Assembly (NCBI GenBank): GCA_944385025.1
Contig: CALWVQ010000006.1
Location: 1 to 53,444, forward strand
Direction: 5' to 3'
Length of the DNA stretch: 53,444 nucleotides
Source: an uncultured Eubacterium sp.
Lineage (GTDB): Bacteria > Bacillota > Clostridia > Oscillospirales > Acutalibacteraceae
Positions 1-10,400 of this stretch are shown here, piece after piece. The notes beneath the pieces were generated by a model. The model did not search any database. It saw nothing but the letters and a program-made list of their open reading frames with translations, and was not told the origin of the DNA. Numbering within the stretch: position 1 is the first letter of the stretch; every line of letters begins with the position of its first letter. The translations under genes and the position numbers were made by a program.

Positions 1-1526
1 GCAGTAAGGAGTTCTCGCTCGTTATCCTCTTTATCGATAATAGAAGAAATGTTGCCGTTTTTATTAAGACGAACAACATATTTTTCATTTTCCATTGTGT
101 CGTCAGTAATAGAAAGGTGATTTTCAAGCTGGCAAGGCTCATTTGACTCTCGAACGTCAAATACTTTAAAGCCAAGGCTCTCAACCTCTGCAACAAAAAG
201 GAGCTCTAAAGCACCGTCATCAAGCTTTACAGACTGACTTCTCATTTCTCTGCCCTTGTCGTCATAAACGCGGACATAAGAACTTTTTACTCCGCTAAGT
301 CTTGCTTTCACAAGAGATGTACGTTTACACTCAACGCTGTTATAAACCATTATCGGCGTGCCTGTGCAAAAATCAGTTTTCGCCATTGCTGAAAGTGAGC
401 AAAGATAAGCTTCCATCTCTCCTGTAAACTGATTCATTGACATTGCATAATCATTCCAAGAACGCCTGTAAGCACGCTGAACTGATGTGCCGGGGGTGTC
501 ATCGTGAAACTGATGAGCAATAGCTCTTTTCCAGCATTTTTCAAGAACTGCCTCATTATAGTCGGCAGTGCCGAAATAATTTGCCATTACGCCTGCACGT
601 TCCGCCATATCGCCCAGTTCCTGACATTTGGCATTCCAGCGCTTACCTATAGCTCGTGAGGTATATCCGCCAACGCCGTGATTTTGCATAACAAGCTCGT
701 TATTCCAAACAGGCAGTTTATCCTTAACCTCCTGGGGCAGTTCATTTTCAATATCGTGATAAATTTGGTCAGCACTTGCTGCAATAACTTCAATATCGCT
801 TGAGTCGTTTTTCTTGATTTCTTCTTCAACAAACTTAACTGATTTTTCCTCGGGAGCGCCGCCTCTGTCGCCGATACCGTGGAACATATAAGTCCAGTCA
901 AGTCCGTATTTTTCGTTTTCTTTAAGCTTTTTTTGAACAAAGTTCCAATTACGGAGCCTTGTCAAAGTAAAATAATAATCGTGAGGATTACAGCTTGCGT
1001 ATATTTCCTTGCCGTCAACGCCTTTCCACTTTCCGATGTCAAAAGGAACTCCGTAAGCGCTGCCCCAAGCAAGCTTTTGAGTGGTAAAACCTTTTAAGTT
1101 TGCGTGGTGTGCGATACTCGGCAAAGCCCAGCCGAAACCGAAGCAATCGGGAAGATAAATATCAACGCTTCTCTTGCCGAACTTTTCATCAAAATAGGAA
1201 TTTCCGAAAAGAATATTTCTGAAAAGAGCCTCAGGAGAAGGACAGTTAGTATCTCCGTTTTCAAAGGCTGAACCGCAAACATTCCATCTACCCTGTTTGA
1301 TATACTCCTTCATCTGCTCAAAAAGTTCGGGATAATATTCCTCCATAAGTTCGTATCTGTATGAACCCTCAAAGGAAAAAGTATAAGTAGGATACTTTTT
1401 GAAAAGAGCAAAATTGTCCACAAGAGTATCATAAATATACCTGCTTACCGTAGTTTCAAAATCCCATGACCATATAGTGTCAAGGTGAGAGGTTGCAACT
1501 GTATAGATGCGTTTTTTATTTGCCAT
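1..1526 (-). CDS. Alpha-mannosidase, GH38 family (C-terminus cut by window edge)
   Basis: Glycoside hydrolase family 38 enzyme, expected to hydrolyse alpha-mannosides with a zinc ion in the active site. The frame is open to base 1, so only the first 508 residues are visible. Seen: an N-terminal metal motif HLDT (H14, D16), the nucleophile context PDCFGFG (D127), and HQFHDDTPGTS near residue 340, all hallmarks of GH38. Translation begins at the ATG at 1524-1526, preceded by GAGG. No signal peptide is visible, so it is probably cytoplasmic and acts on imported oligosaccharides. It lies 18 bp downstream of leuS and is probably co-transcribed with it, although functionally unrelated. Family is secure; the exact linkage cleaved is unknown. 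Confidence 0.93.
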   Translation of the reverse strand, partial: MANKKRIYTVATSHLDTIWSWDFETTVSRYIYDTLVDNFALFKKYPTYTFSFEGSYRYELMEEYYPELFEQMKEYIKQGRWNVCGSAFENGDTNCPSPEALFRNILFGNSYFDEKFGKRSVDIYLPDCFGFGWALPSIAHHANLKGFTTQKLAWGSAYGVPFDIGKWKGVDGKEIYASCNPHDYYFTLTRLRNWNFVQKKLKENEKYGLDWTYMFHGIGDRGGAPEEKSVKFVEEEIKKNDSSDIEVIAASADQIYHDIENELPQEVKDKLPVWNNELVMQNHGVGGYTSRAIGKRWNAKCQELGDMAERAGVMANYFGTADYNEAVLEKCWKRAIAHQFHDDTPGTSVQRAYRRSWNDYAMSMNQFTGEMEAYLCSLSAMAKTDFCTGTPIMVYNSVECKRTSLVKARLSGVKSSYVRVYDDKGREMRSQSVKLDDGALELLFVAEVESLGFKVFDVRESNEPCQLENHLSITDDTMENEKYVVRLNKNGNISSIIDKEDNERELLT

Positions 1527-1544
1527 AATCCTATCCTCACAAAA

Positions 1545-3953
1545 TTATAATGCTACTATATTTACAAGCTTTCCGGGAACGTAAATTTCCTTTTTAATCT
1601 CCTTGCCTTCAAGAACCTGTGCCATTTTTTCGTCCTTTTTAGCAAGTTCTATTGCCTCTTCTTTTGTAATATCGGCAGGTACTGTTACACGTGAACGAAC
1701 TTTGCCCATATACTGAAGAACAATCTCAATAGTATTATCCTTTGTCTTTTCCTCGTCGTATTCAGGCCACTTTGCCTCGTTTACCATACCGCCGAAATTC
1801 ATAACTTCCCACATTTCCTCGGTAACGTGAGGAGCAAAAGGATTGAGAAGAATTGTAAGTGTTTTAAGCTCTGCCTTATTAACGCCTTTTGCGTACATTT
1901 CGTTAACAAGAGTCATCATAGCGGCAATAGCAGTATTGCATTTAAGATTGTCAATATCCTCGGTAACTTTCTTAATTGTTTTGTGCATAAGGCTTTCAAG
2001 TTCGGGTGAATAATCGTCGCCCTCTTTTACAACCTCCTGCAAGTTCCAGAATCTCTCTATAAATCTCTTGCATCCCTTGATAGAATCACTGTTCCAAGGG
2101 GCAGCTTTTTCAAAGTCGCCGATGAACATTTCGTAAAGACGCATTGTATCAGCACCGTACTGGTCAACGATTTCGTCAGGATTTACCACGTTACCGCGGG
2201 ATTTAGACATTTTCTCGCCGTTTTCACCTAAAATCATACCGTGAGAAGTACGTTTTGCATAAGGCTCCTTTGTAGGAACTACGCCAATATCGTAAAGGAA
2301 TTTATGCCAGAAACGTGAATAAAGCAGGTGAAGAGTGGTATGTTCCATACCTCCGTTATACCAGTCAACAGGTCCCCAGTACTTAACTGCCTCGGGTGAT
2401 ACAAGAGCGTTATCGTTATGAGGATCCATATATCTGAGGAAATACCAAGAAGAACCTGCCCACTGCGGCATAGTATCTGTTTCTCTCTTTGCAGGCTTGC
2501 CGCAATGAGGACAGGTTGTGTTTACCCAGTCGGTCATTTTAGCAAGGGGTGACTCGCCTGTATCGGTAGGCTCATAGCTGTCAACCATAGGAAGTCTTAA
2601 AGGAAGTTCGCTTTCAGGAACAGGAACATAACCGCAGTCCTCGCACTTAACAATCGGAATTGGCTCGCCCCAGTATCTCTGGCGGGAGAATACCCAGTCA
2701 CGAAGTTTAAAGTTTACTTTCTGATGGCCTTTGCCCTCTTTAGTAAGCCACTCTGTAATAGCAGTTTTTGCCTCTTCCACAGTCATACCCGTAAGGAATG
2801 AAGAGTTAACAAGCTTTCCTGTATAGCAGTCAGTAAACGCCTCGTTTTCAACGCCTACCTTTGAGCCTGCAACAACTTCGATAATGGGGAGATTAAATTT
2901 CTTTGCAAACTCCCAGTCACGTGTATCGTGAGCAGGAACAGCCATAATAGCGCCTGTGCCGTATGAAGTAAGTACATAGTCTGAAATAAAGATAGGAATT
3001 TCAGTATCGTTTACAGGATTAATTCCCTTTACACCCTGAAGCATTACGCCTGTTTTATCCTTATTAAGCTCTGTACGCTCAAAGTCAGATTTATGAGCAG
3101 CCTCCTCCTGATACTTACGGATTTCATCAAGGTTGGTAAGCTTATCAGCCCACTTTTCGATAAGAGGATGTTCAGGCGAAATAACCATATAAGTAGCGCC
3201 GAAAAGAGTATCGGGACGGGTGGTATAAACAGTAAGGGTATCGCCCAAAGTTGTACCGAAATCAACTTCTGCACCTGTTGATCTGCCTATCCAGTTTTTC
3301 TGCTGAACCTTAACTCTGTCGATAAAATCAAGGTCGTCTAAATCGTCAACAAGTCTTTGTGCATACTCTGTGATTTTAAGCATCCACTGGCTTTGATTTT
3401 TTCTGATAACCTCGCTGCCGCAGCGCTCGCAAACGCCGTTTACAACCTCTTCGTTAGCAAGAACGCACTTACAGGATGTGCACCAGTTTACAGCCATTTC
3501 TTTCTTATATGCAAGACCTTTTTTGAAAAGCTGAAGGAATATCCACTGGGTCCATTTATAATAAGACGGGTCGGTAGTATTTATCTCTCTTGTCCAGTCA
3601 AATGAAAAGCCAAGTGCCTGAAGCTGCGCTTTAAAATGAGCAACATTTTTCTTTGTTACCTCTTCAGGATGAATGTGATTTTTAATGGCAAAGTTCTCGG
3701 TAGGGAGACCGAAAGCGTCCCAGCCCATAGGATAAAGAACATTATAGCCCTGTAATCTCTTTTTACGGGCAACTATGTCAAGAGCTGTGTATGAACGAGG
3801 GTGACCTACGTGAAGACCCTGTCCTGACGGATAAGGGAATTCTACAAGACAATAGAATTTCGGCAGAGAATAATCGTCCTTAGCCGCAAAGGTATTTTGG
3901 CTGTACCAGACGTTTTGCCACTTTGTTTCAATCTTTTTAAAATTATAATCCAT
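1545..3953 (-). CDS. leuS: Leucyl-tRNA synthetase
   Basis: Class I synthetase that charges tRNA-Leu. The 802-residue length is normal for the bacterial type. Seen: HIGH-type motif HVGHP (residues 48-52), a Cys4 zinc-binding segment around residues 160-178 (CTSC ... CERC), the CP1 editing domain with [10 protein letters not shown] and [12 protein letters not shown], and KMSKS at 581-585. The ATG is preceded by GGAGG. It follows rsfS by 3 bp, placing it in the long minus-strand housekeeping run. No T-box leader is present because it lacks its own upstream region. Confidence 0.98.
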   Translation of the reverse strand: MDYNFKKIETKWQNVWYSQNTFAAKDDYSLPKFYCLVEFPYPSGQGLHVGHPRSYTALDIVARKKRLQGYNVLYPMGWDAFGLPTENFAIKNHIHPEEVTKKNVAHFKAQLQALGFSFDWTREINTTDPSYYKWTQWIFLQLFKKGLAYKKEMAVNWCTSCKCVLANEEVVNGVCERCGSEVIRKNQSQWMLKITEYAQRLVDDLDDLDFIDRVKVQQKNWIGRSTGAEVDFGTTLGDTLTVYTTRPDTLFGATYMVISPEHPLIEKWADKLTNLDEIRKYQEEAAHKSDFERTELNKDKTGVMLQGVKGINPVNDTEIPIFISDYVLTSYGTGAIMAVPAHDTRDWEFAKKFNLPIIEVVAGSKVGVENEAFTDCYTGKLVNSSFLTGMTVEEAKTAITEWLTKEGKGHQKVNFKLRDWVFSRQRYWGEPIPIVKCEDCGYVPVPESELPLRLPMVDSYEPTDTGESPLAKMTDWVNTTCPHCGKPAKRETDTMPQWAGSSWYFLRYMDPHNDNALVSPEAVKYWGPVDWYNGGMEHTTLHLLYSRFWHKFLYDIGVVPTKEPYAKRTSHGMILGENGEKMSKSRGNVVNPDEIVDQYGADTMRLYEMFIGDFEKAAPWNSDSIKGCKRFIERFWNLQEVVKEGDDYSPELESLMHKTIKKVTEDIDNLKCNTAIAAMMTLVNEMYAKGVNKAELKTLTILLNPFAPHVTEEMWEVMNFGGMVNEAKWPEYDEEKTKDNTIEIVLQYMGKVRSRVTVPADITKEEAIELAKKDEKMAQVLEGKEIKKEIYVPGKLVNIVAL

Positions 3954-3956
3954 ATC

Positions 3957-4310
3957 TTAATCCTCCAAATATTTTGTAATATCTATTTTCTCGCCATCTT
4001 CCCACAAGCGCTCAAGCTGATAAAAATCACGCTGGTCCTTGTAGAAAATATGGATAACTACCGAATTATAATCAAGGCAAACCCAAGGGGTATTTCTGCC
4101 CTCAATATGATGAGGAGTAAGTCCGTTTTGCTCAAGCTGATACTCCACCTCGTCTGCAAGCGCCTTTACCTGTGTTGAGCTTGTACCTGTGGCGATAACA
4201 AAATAATCTGCAATTATGGTTAAATCGGTTATGCCGATAACCTCAATGTTTTCGCCTTTTTTCTTATCAAGCGTTTTAACCGCTGTTTTTACAATTTCAA
4301 GTGCTTCCAT
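3957..4310 (-). CDS. rsfS: Ribosomal silencing factor RsfS (Iojap family)
   Basis: RsfS/YbeB binds ribosomal protein uL14 on the 50S subunit and blocks subunit joining when nutrients are scarce. The 117-residue protein shows the family core, including DLTIIADYFVIATGTSSTQV and the later HIEG ... WVCLDYNSVVIHIF block. It starts one base after the yqeK stop codon and ends 3 bp before leuS. The nadD-yqeK-rsfS order is the usual one in Bacillota. Confidence 0.96.
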   Translation of the reverse strand: MEALEIVKTAVKTLDKKKGENIEVIGITDLTIIADYFVIATGTSSTQVKALADEVEYQLEQNGLTPHHIEGRNTPWVCLDYNSVVIHIFYKDQRDFYQLERLWEDGEKIDITKYLED

Positions 4311-4898
4311 TTAATTACCCTTTTCCTTAATAAAAAATGTTTCTAAAATCCAGTTATATGCCTCAACAGTTTGAGGATGCAAAAGATTATACTTTTTAAC
4401 GTTATGTTTTATTGTATAACCCGTTGCATAAAGCATACCTCTTTCTTTGCTTATGTCGGCTTCTGCTCTGATATTATCAATATCCTTGTAATCCCTGTCG
4501 TCAGATATGAAATCGGCAAGATAAATTATCTGCTCCATAAGGCTCATATCCGCTTTACCTGTGGTGTGATACCTTATTGCATTTAATATTTCTTCATCTT
4601 CTATTCCAAGCTCAACCTTTGCAAAAGCGGCTCCCGAAATCTGATGATAAAACTTTAGCTGACTCTTTTCAAAATCTGTTATTTCAAACCCTGCTCTTTT
4701 AATCAGCTCAAGCTGTTCAAGAGGCGGCGTTTCTTTGGTGGCATCGTGAAGAATACCTGCAACCTCTGCTTTTTCTTCATCTGCGCCGTATCTTTTTGCA
4801 AGTTTTTTGGCGCACTGTGAAACACACACAGAATGGTGAAATCTGTAATCCCCCATTCTTTTTCTGACAACAGATGTTAAATATTCAATATCATACAC
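4311..4898 (-). CDS. yqeK: HD-domain Ap4A hydrolase YqeK
   Basis: YqeK-type HD phosphohydrolase; characterised members cut diadenosine tetraphosphate symmetrically to two ADP. The 195-residue protein has the early histidines of the RFHHSVCV segment, the HD pair in GILHDATKE, and LADFISDDRDY further on, as in the family. The start is a GTG at 4896-4898, 8 nt after GAGGG, and overlaps the end of nadD by 8 bp, which suggests translational coupling. It lies between nadD and rsfS as in many Firmicutes. Confidence 0.93.
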   Translation of the reverse strand: MYDIEYLTSVVRKRMGDYRFHHSVCVSQCAKKLAKRYGADEEKAEVAGILHDATKETPPLEQLELIKRAGFEITDFEKSQLKFYHQISGAAFAKVELGIEDEEILNAIRYHTTGKADMSLMEQIIYLADFISDDRDYKDIDNIRAEADISKERGMLYATGYTIKHNVKKYNLLHPQTVEAYNWILETFFIKEKGN

Positions 4899-5496
4899 TG
4901 TAAAGACCCTCTTTAACTATATATTCATACACGCCGTCAGGCAATAAATCCGACACATTAGTTTTATTTTTGATATTGTCCCTCACTTCGCTGGAGCTTA
5001 ATTTAAGCACCGGAACGTCAAGCAAAAAGAATCTGTCTTTTTTCAAACCTTCAAGTTCATTTGAAAATTCAAGTATTTTTCTTCTTTCGTTTTCATCTTC
5101 TCTTGCACAGGTACAGAGTGTGACTTTTTCAAGTATTTCACGCCACCTGTACCACTTGTTAAAGGATAAAAACTGATCAGCGCCGATTATCAGGTAAAAT
5201 TCATCATTAGGATAAATTTTTTCAAGCTGTTCTAACGTGTCGTACGTATAGGATTTTCCCTGTCTTTTAAACTCAATATCCGTAATTTCAAAATAAGGCT
5301 TACCTTTAACGGCAATATTCAGCATATCAAGGCGCGCTTTTTCAGGCGCAAGATACTCTGACGTTTTATGCGGCGGAACAGCAGTAGGAACAAAAAGGAG
5401 TTTGTCAAGGGAGAGCTTATGAAAATAGTTTTGTGCAAGCTGAATATGCCCCTTATGAACAGGATTAAATGCCCCGCCGAAAATTCCTATCTTCAT
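4891..5496 (-). CDS. nadD: Nicotinate-nucleotide adenylyltransferase
   Basis: Joins nicotinate mononucleotide and ATP to give deamido-NAD in NAD biosynthesis. At 201 residues it has the nucleotidyltransferase signature GGAFNPVHKGH with the HxGH motif at residues 14-17, and the C-terminal SSSEVRDNI that corresponds to the ISSTxIR motif. The ATG follows the yhbY stop directly and has GAGGA upstream; the 3' end overlaps yqeK by 8 bp. Confidence 0.97.
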   Translation of the reverse strand: MKIGIFGGAFNPVHKGHIQLAQNYFHKLSLDKLLFVPTAVPPHKTSEYLAPEKARLDMLNIAVKGKPYFEITDIEFKRQGKSYTYDTLEQLEKIYPNDEFYLIIGADQFLSFNKWYRWREILEKVTLCTCAREDENERRKILEFSNELEGLKKDRFFLLDVPVLKLSSSEVRDNIKNKTNVSDLLPDGVYEYIVKEGLYSV

Positions 5497-5922
5497 TTAT
5501 CTTCCTCTGTATTTCGGTCTGTCATAAACAGCGTAAGGATTTTTTGCCTCTTTCTCTCTCTGTCTTTGGCGTTTACCTTTAATTTTTACCTTTTTCTTTG
5601 CAGTAGCTTTAGCAGTACCCGAACCTCTTTTTTTCTTTTTCTCTGCAATACGTTCCTCGTCTGCCTCACGGTATAGAACAATTATTCCGCCTATCACCTG
5701 TATAACATCTGCAGACAAAGCATCGGCAAGTTCATTTGCCAACTCTTTGGGAGTTTTAGGTGAAGTTTCAAGGTGTACTCTGATTTTAATAAGTTCTCTT
5801 GCGTCAAGGGTGTCGTCAATCTGTGTTATGAGATTATCGCTGATACCCTCTTTACCTATCTGGATTATTGGCTCTAAAGGATTTGCCTTTGCTCTTAACT
5901 GCGCTCTTTCCTTTGATGTCAT
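5497..5922 (-). CDS. yhbY: YhbY/CRS1-YhbY RNA-binding protein with basic tail
   Basis: CRM-domain protein associated with 50S ribosome assembly in bacteria. Residues 1 to about 97 match YhbY, including the region with IIQIGKEGISDN and the GGIIVLYRE strand at the end of the fold. Residues 98-141 form a lysine/arginine-rich tail absent from the usual ~97-residue YhbY, probably disordered and RNA-contacting. Its ATG overlaps the rdgB stop (ATGA). Confidence 0.92.
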   Translation of the reverse strand: MTSKERAQLRAKANPLEPIIQIGKEGISDNLITQIDDTLDARELIKIRVHLETSPKTPKELANELADALSADVIQVIGGIIVLYREADEERIAEKKKKRGSGTAKATAKKKVKIKGKRQRQREKEAKNPYAVYDRPKYRGR

Positions 5923-6506
5923 ATAACTTTCTCCAATTCCTTTGTTAATAATCTTAAAGCCTTACCTCTGTGGCTGATTTTGTCTTTTTCCTCTGCCGTA
6001 TATCTGCCGAAGGCTTTGCCGTCTACAAGAAACAGCGGGTCGTATCCAAAACCCTCGTTGCCGTCTCTTTCAAAGCCGATATGGCCGTAACATTCGCCGC
6101 GTACTACAATTTCCTTGCCGTCGGGGAAAGTACAGCAGATTGCACATACATAGTAGCCTGTTCTCTTTTCCATAGGGACACCCTCAAGTTTTTCAAGAAG
6201 AAGGTCGTTATTTTTTTCATCGTTGCCGTGTTCACCGGCAAAACGTGCTGAAAAAATACCGGGAGCGCCGTTGAGATAATCAACGCAAAGTCCTGAATCG
6301 TCGGCAATAGCAGGCATATTTGTAGCCTTGCAGGCGGCTCTTGCCTTAATTTTTGCATTATCCTCAAAGGTTTCGCCGTCTTCCTCCACCTCTTCAAGAG
6401 TTATGCCAAGCATTTTGGCAGTTACCACGTTAATGCCGAGGGGTGATAAAATTCTCTGCATTTCTGCCAGTTTTTTCATATTATTTGTTGCAAGAATGAA
6501 ATCCAT
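5919..6506 (-). CDS. rdgB: XTP/dITP diphosphatase (RdgB/HAM1)
   Basis: House-cleaning pyrophosphatase that removes non-canonical purine nucleotides (ITP, dITP, XTP). Seen: N-terminal LATNNMKKL, catalytic [15 protein letters not shown], and SHRGKAL near the C-terminus. The frame opens at 6530, but the ATG at 6504-6506 is chosen because AGGAGA lies 10 nt upstream and the protein then begins at the family start MDFILATNN. This gives 195 residues and avoids overlap with ftsY. Confidence 0.96.
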   Translation of the reverse strand: MDFILATNNMKKLAEMQRILSPLGINVVTAKMLGITLEEVEEDGETFEDNAKIKARAACKATNMPAIADDSGLCVDYLNGAPGIFSARFAGEHGNDEKNNDLLLEKLEGVPMEKRTGYYVCAICCTFPDGKEIVVRGECYGHIGFERDGNEGFGYDPLFLVDGKAFGRYTAEEKDKISHRGKALRLLTKELEKVI

Positions 6507-6507
6507 T

Positions 6508-7482
6508 TTATTTGTTCTCCTCGTCCTCAAATGAAATAAATGAAGCTATTTCCTTATCGTCGTCAGGCACTTTTGCATCAAAAAGTGCAGAAGCAAATGC
6601 GTCAGCGTCAAAGGGCTGCAAGTCCTCAATTTTTTCACCCACGCCTACAAATTTAACAGGAACATCAAGTTCGTTATTGATAGCAAGAACTACGCCGCCC
6701 TTTGCAGTTCCGTCCATCTTTGTAAGAATGATACCCGTAATACCTGCGGCGTCCTTAAAGTCTTTTGCCTGATTTACAGCGTTTTGACCCGTTGTTGCGT
6801 CAAGAACCAAAAGGACCTCTTTAGAAGCGTCGGGCAACTCCCTTTCAATAACGCGTGAAATTTTGTTGAGCTCATCCATAAGGTTTTTCTTATTATGAAG
6901 TCTGCCTGCGGTATCAATTATAATTACGTCTGCATTTCTTGCCTTGCCTGCCTGAATGGTATCGTAAACTACTGCGGCAGGGTCAGAACCCTCGCTGTGT
7001 TTGATAAGGTCAACCTCGGCTCTGTCTGCCCAAACCTGAAGCTGTTCGATAGCGGCAGCACGGAAAGTATCAGCTGCGCCCAAAACAACCTTTCTGTTCT
7101 GCTGTTTAAGTCTTAAAGCAAGTTTGCCGATTGTTGTAGTTTTACCTACTCCGTTTACACCGATAACAAGGATAACCGACGGCTTTGAGCGAAGTCTTAA
7201 ATAACTGCCGCCCCAAACAATACCGGAAACAATATCTTTCATTGTTTCTCTTACCTGCTTTACGTCAGTAATTTTGTCGTTTTCAATTTTTGTTTTAAGA
7301 TCACGGATTATTCTTTCAGCCGTTGGCATTCCCACGTCGCCCATAATGAGAATTTCCTCAAGCTCGTCAAAAAGCTCGTCGGTAATTTTGTCATAGCTGT
7401 CCATAACCTCGTCCATTTGGGCGGTTATACCTTCGTCTCTCGTCTTTTTAAGACCTTTTTTAAATATTGAAAAAATACCCAT
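6508..7482 (-). CDS. ftsY: Signal recognition particle receptor FtsY
   Basis: GTPase that docks SRP-bound ribosomes at the membrane for co-translational insertion. The 324-residue protein has a short N domain rather than a long acidic A domain. Seen: G1 loop GVNGVGKTT (108-116), [23 protein letters not shown] (G3), [10 protein letters not shown] (G4) and the closing [13 protein letters not shown]. It starts 16 bp after smc, the standard Firmicutes rnc-smc-ftsY order. Confidence 0.98.
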   Translation of the reverse strand: MGIFSIFKKGLKKTRDEGITAQMDEVMDSYDKITDELFDELEEILIMGDVGMPTAERIIRDLKTKIENDKITDVKQVRETMKDIVSGIVWGGSYLRLRSKPSVILVIGVNGVGKTTTIGKLALRLKQQNRKVVLGAADTFRAAAIEQLQVWADRAEVDLIKHSEGSDPAAVVYDTIQAGKARNADVIIIDTAGRLHNKKNLMDELNKISRVIERELPDASKEVLLVLDATTGQNAVNQAKDFKDAAGITGIILTKMDGTAKGGVVLAINNELDVPVKFVGVGEKIEDLQPFDADAFASALFDAKVPDDDKEIASFISFEDEENK

Positions 7483-7498
7483 AATTTATCCTTTCGTT

Positions 7499-10400
7499 TT
7501 AATCCTCAAGTCCCATTTGTGCGGCAAGCTCGGCTGTTTGCAGTTCAATTAGCTTTGATACACCCTTTTCCTGCATTGTTACGCCGTAAAGCACATCTGC
7601 CTCCTCCATTGTACCTCGTCTGTGTGTAATGGAAATAAACTGTGTTTTGTCAGTCATCTTTCGCATATATTTTGCAAATCTCTCTACGTTTACGTCGTCA
7701 AGAGCCGCCTCTGCCTCGTCATAAATACAAAACGGTGCCGGTTGTACTTTTAGCACGCTGAAAAGAAGCGCCATTGCGGCAAGCGACTTTTCTCCGCCGG
7801 AAAACAGATTGATATTTTGTACTGACTTGCCCGGTGGCTGTATTTTAATTTCAATAGGACTTTCAAGGCAGTTGTCAGGCTGTTCGAGAATAATCTCGCC
7901 CTTTCCGCCGCCGAAGAAATCGGCAAAGGAAACCTTGAATTCCTCGTTAATCTTATTAAATTTCTCAAGGAACTTTTCACTCATTGAGGCAGTTAAATCC
8001 TCAATAATCTTCATAAGTTCACGTTTTGACTTTTCAATATCGTCAATCTGGTCCTTAAGAAACTCGTATCTTTCGGATACTTCCTTGTATTCCTCAATAG
8101 CGCCAACGTTTATTGAGCCTAAATTTTTGATTGCAACTTTAATTTCGTGAAGGCGTTTTTTAGCCTGTGTAATATCGCCTATTTCGATATTAAGAGCCTC
8201 CGCCTCACGTTTTGTAAGTTCATACTGCTCAAAGAGCATATCGTTAAGTTCGTCATACTCCTTGCGCATTGCAATTTTTCTTTCGTCAAGACGAACAAGC
8301 TCGCCTGAAAGTTTTTCTCTCTCCTGCGCTTTGTTGCGCTCAAGCATTCTCAAATCGGTTGAACGCTTTTCAAGGGCGTCACGCTGTGAAATATGTTCTG
8401 ACACATCTGCATCTGAACTTTTTGCCTTATCTCGCAAAGCCTGCGCCTGAGCCTTTACGTCATTAATTGAGGCAAGAAGATTATTATTTCTGTCCTCAAT
8501 AATCTTGATTTCTTCCTCAATAGACTTAACTCTGTCACTCTGTGTGCTTTTTCTAAGTTCAAGCTCTTCAATTGAAAGCTTGGCGCTTTCGCAATCCTTG
8601 GCAAGAGTAACAAGCTCAAGGTTGATTTCCTCACTCTTTTGCCTGTACTGTTCTCTTTTCTCAATTAAGTCCTGTGCATTGCCTGTGGCGGATTTCAGTT
8701 CTTCTTCTGTCTTGGAAATCTGCATTTCCACTTGGCTAATCTCCACCTGACTGTCTGCATTTATTTTTTCAAATTCAGCAATGCGGGCGCTTGCATTTTC
8801 TTTTTCGCTTAACAGACTGTTCTTTCGTGAAATTAAGGTTTCAAGCTTTTCTGTAATAAGCTTATCCTCACCCTGTGCTCTGATAAGCTCCTCTTTAGCC
8901 TGCTGCAAATCCGCCTGTGCCGTTTGAAGCTTTGCCGCCTCGTAATTTGCCTCTTCAAGAGCAGTTTTATACTCCCCTTTAAGCTTCGCAACCTTCTCTT
9001 CAAGAACATTTGCCTGTGTGTTAAGCTCCTCAATCATATTTCCTCGGGAAAGTATACCTGCACCCTTTGACTGCGAGCCGCCTGTCATTGAACCGCCTGC
9101 GTTAATCACCTGGCCGTCAACTGTTACGATTTTAAATCTGTTTGAATATCTTTTCGCAATTCCTATTGCACAGTCAATATCCTCAACAATTACGACTCTG
9201 CCCAAAAGGTTTGAAATAATGTCCTTATATTCCTTTTTGCATTCGACCAAATCAGAGGCTATTGCCACAAATCCCAAATTATCGTCGAGATTTTTTTCAT
9301 CAAGACTGCGTGGCTTAATTGCCGATATAGGCAGGAAAGTTGCTCTGCCCAAGTGATTGTTTTTAAGATAGTAAATGGCGCGTTTTGCGTCTGCCTCGTT
9401 AGTGGTAACAATATTCTGCATAGCGGCGCCCAATGCAACCTCAACTGCCACAGAATACTCGTTATCTACGCTTATAAGCTGTGACAAAGGGCCGTGAATA
9501 CCCGAAAGCGCTTTACTCTGCGCCTGTTTCATAACAGACTTAACAGCGCCTGAATAACCCTCCATATTTTTTTCAAGGTCGGAAAGCATACGAGCCTTTG
9601 ACTGTTTCTGCGAAAGCTCAAGGCTTGTCTTTTCAAGCTCTGCTTTTACTTTGTCTGCCGCTTTTGTCTTATTATCAAGTCTTATCTGATAACCTGTAAG
9701 AGAGTTGTTATTCTCGTCAATTCGCTCCTGCAAGCCGTTAAGAATATCAAGACTTTCCTTTTTCTGCTCCTGCGCCGTTTGTGTTTCCTGCTGGCACTGA
9801 AGCACGCTTTCATCAACTACGCCCTGACGTGATTTAATCTCCTCTATTGAGGACAAAGCCTGTGAGCATTTTACCCTGTAATCAGAAAGTTCAAGAGTAA
9901 GTGACGATATTTTCTGGTTAAGTTCAACGGAAAGTCTTGAGTACTCCTCGTTAGAAGAAACAAGCTTTTCCATTTCTTCGGCAACTGATTTTAGCTGTGC
10001 TTTCTTATCTTCTATTTTCTTTTGGCTTTCTGCAACGAACAGCTTTTTTTCGTCAATCTGACTGTCAATGGAAACATTTGCGCTGTCTGCATCGCCGATG
10101 TCGTTTTTAAGTCTTTCAATAGTTTCATTATTATGGTTGAGAGTAGTTTCAAGAACGCCTGCCTCGCCGTCTTTTCGAAGTGCTTCCTCTTCAAAGGCTT
10201 TGGCACCCACTCTCATCTGCTCTATTTCCGTATTAATTGAGGCGGTTTTTTCAAGAATTTCCTCAATTTCGTCTTCAATGTTTTTAAGTTCCTTTTCACA
10301 AACCTCATAAGATGCGTTTGTAGCGTCGATTTTATGCTCCTGCTCGCGCAGTTCGTTTGTAAAACGATTAATTTTATTAATCCAAACGCCGATTTCGAGA

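Noticed and set aside
6508-6530. Longer rdgB start at 6530
   Set aside because: It overlaps ftsY, lacks a ribosome site, and adds eight basic residues not found in the family.
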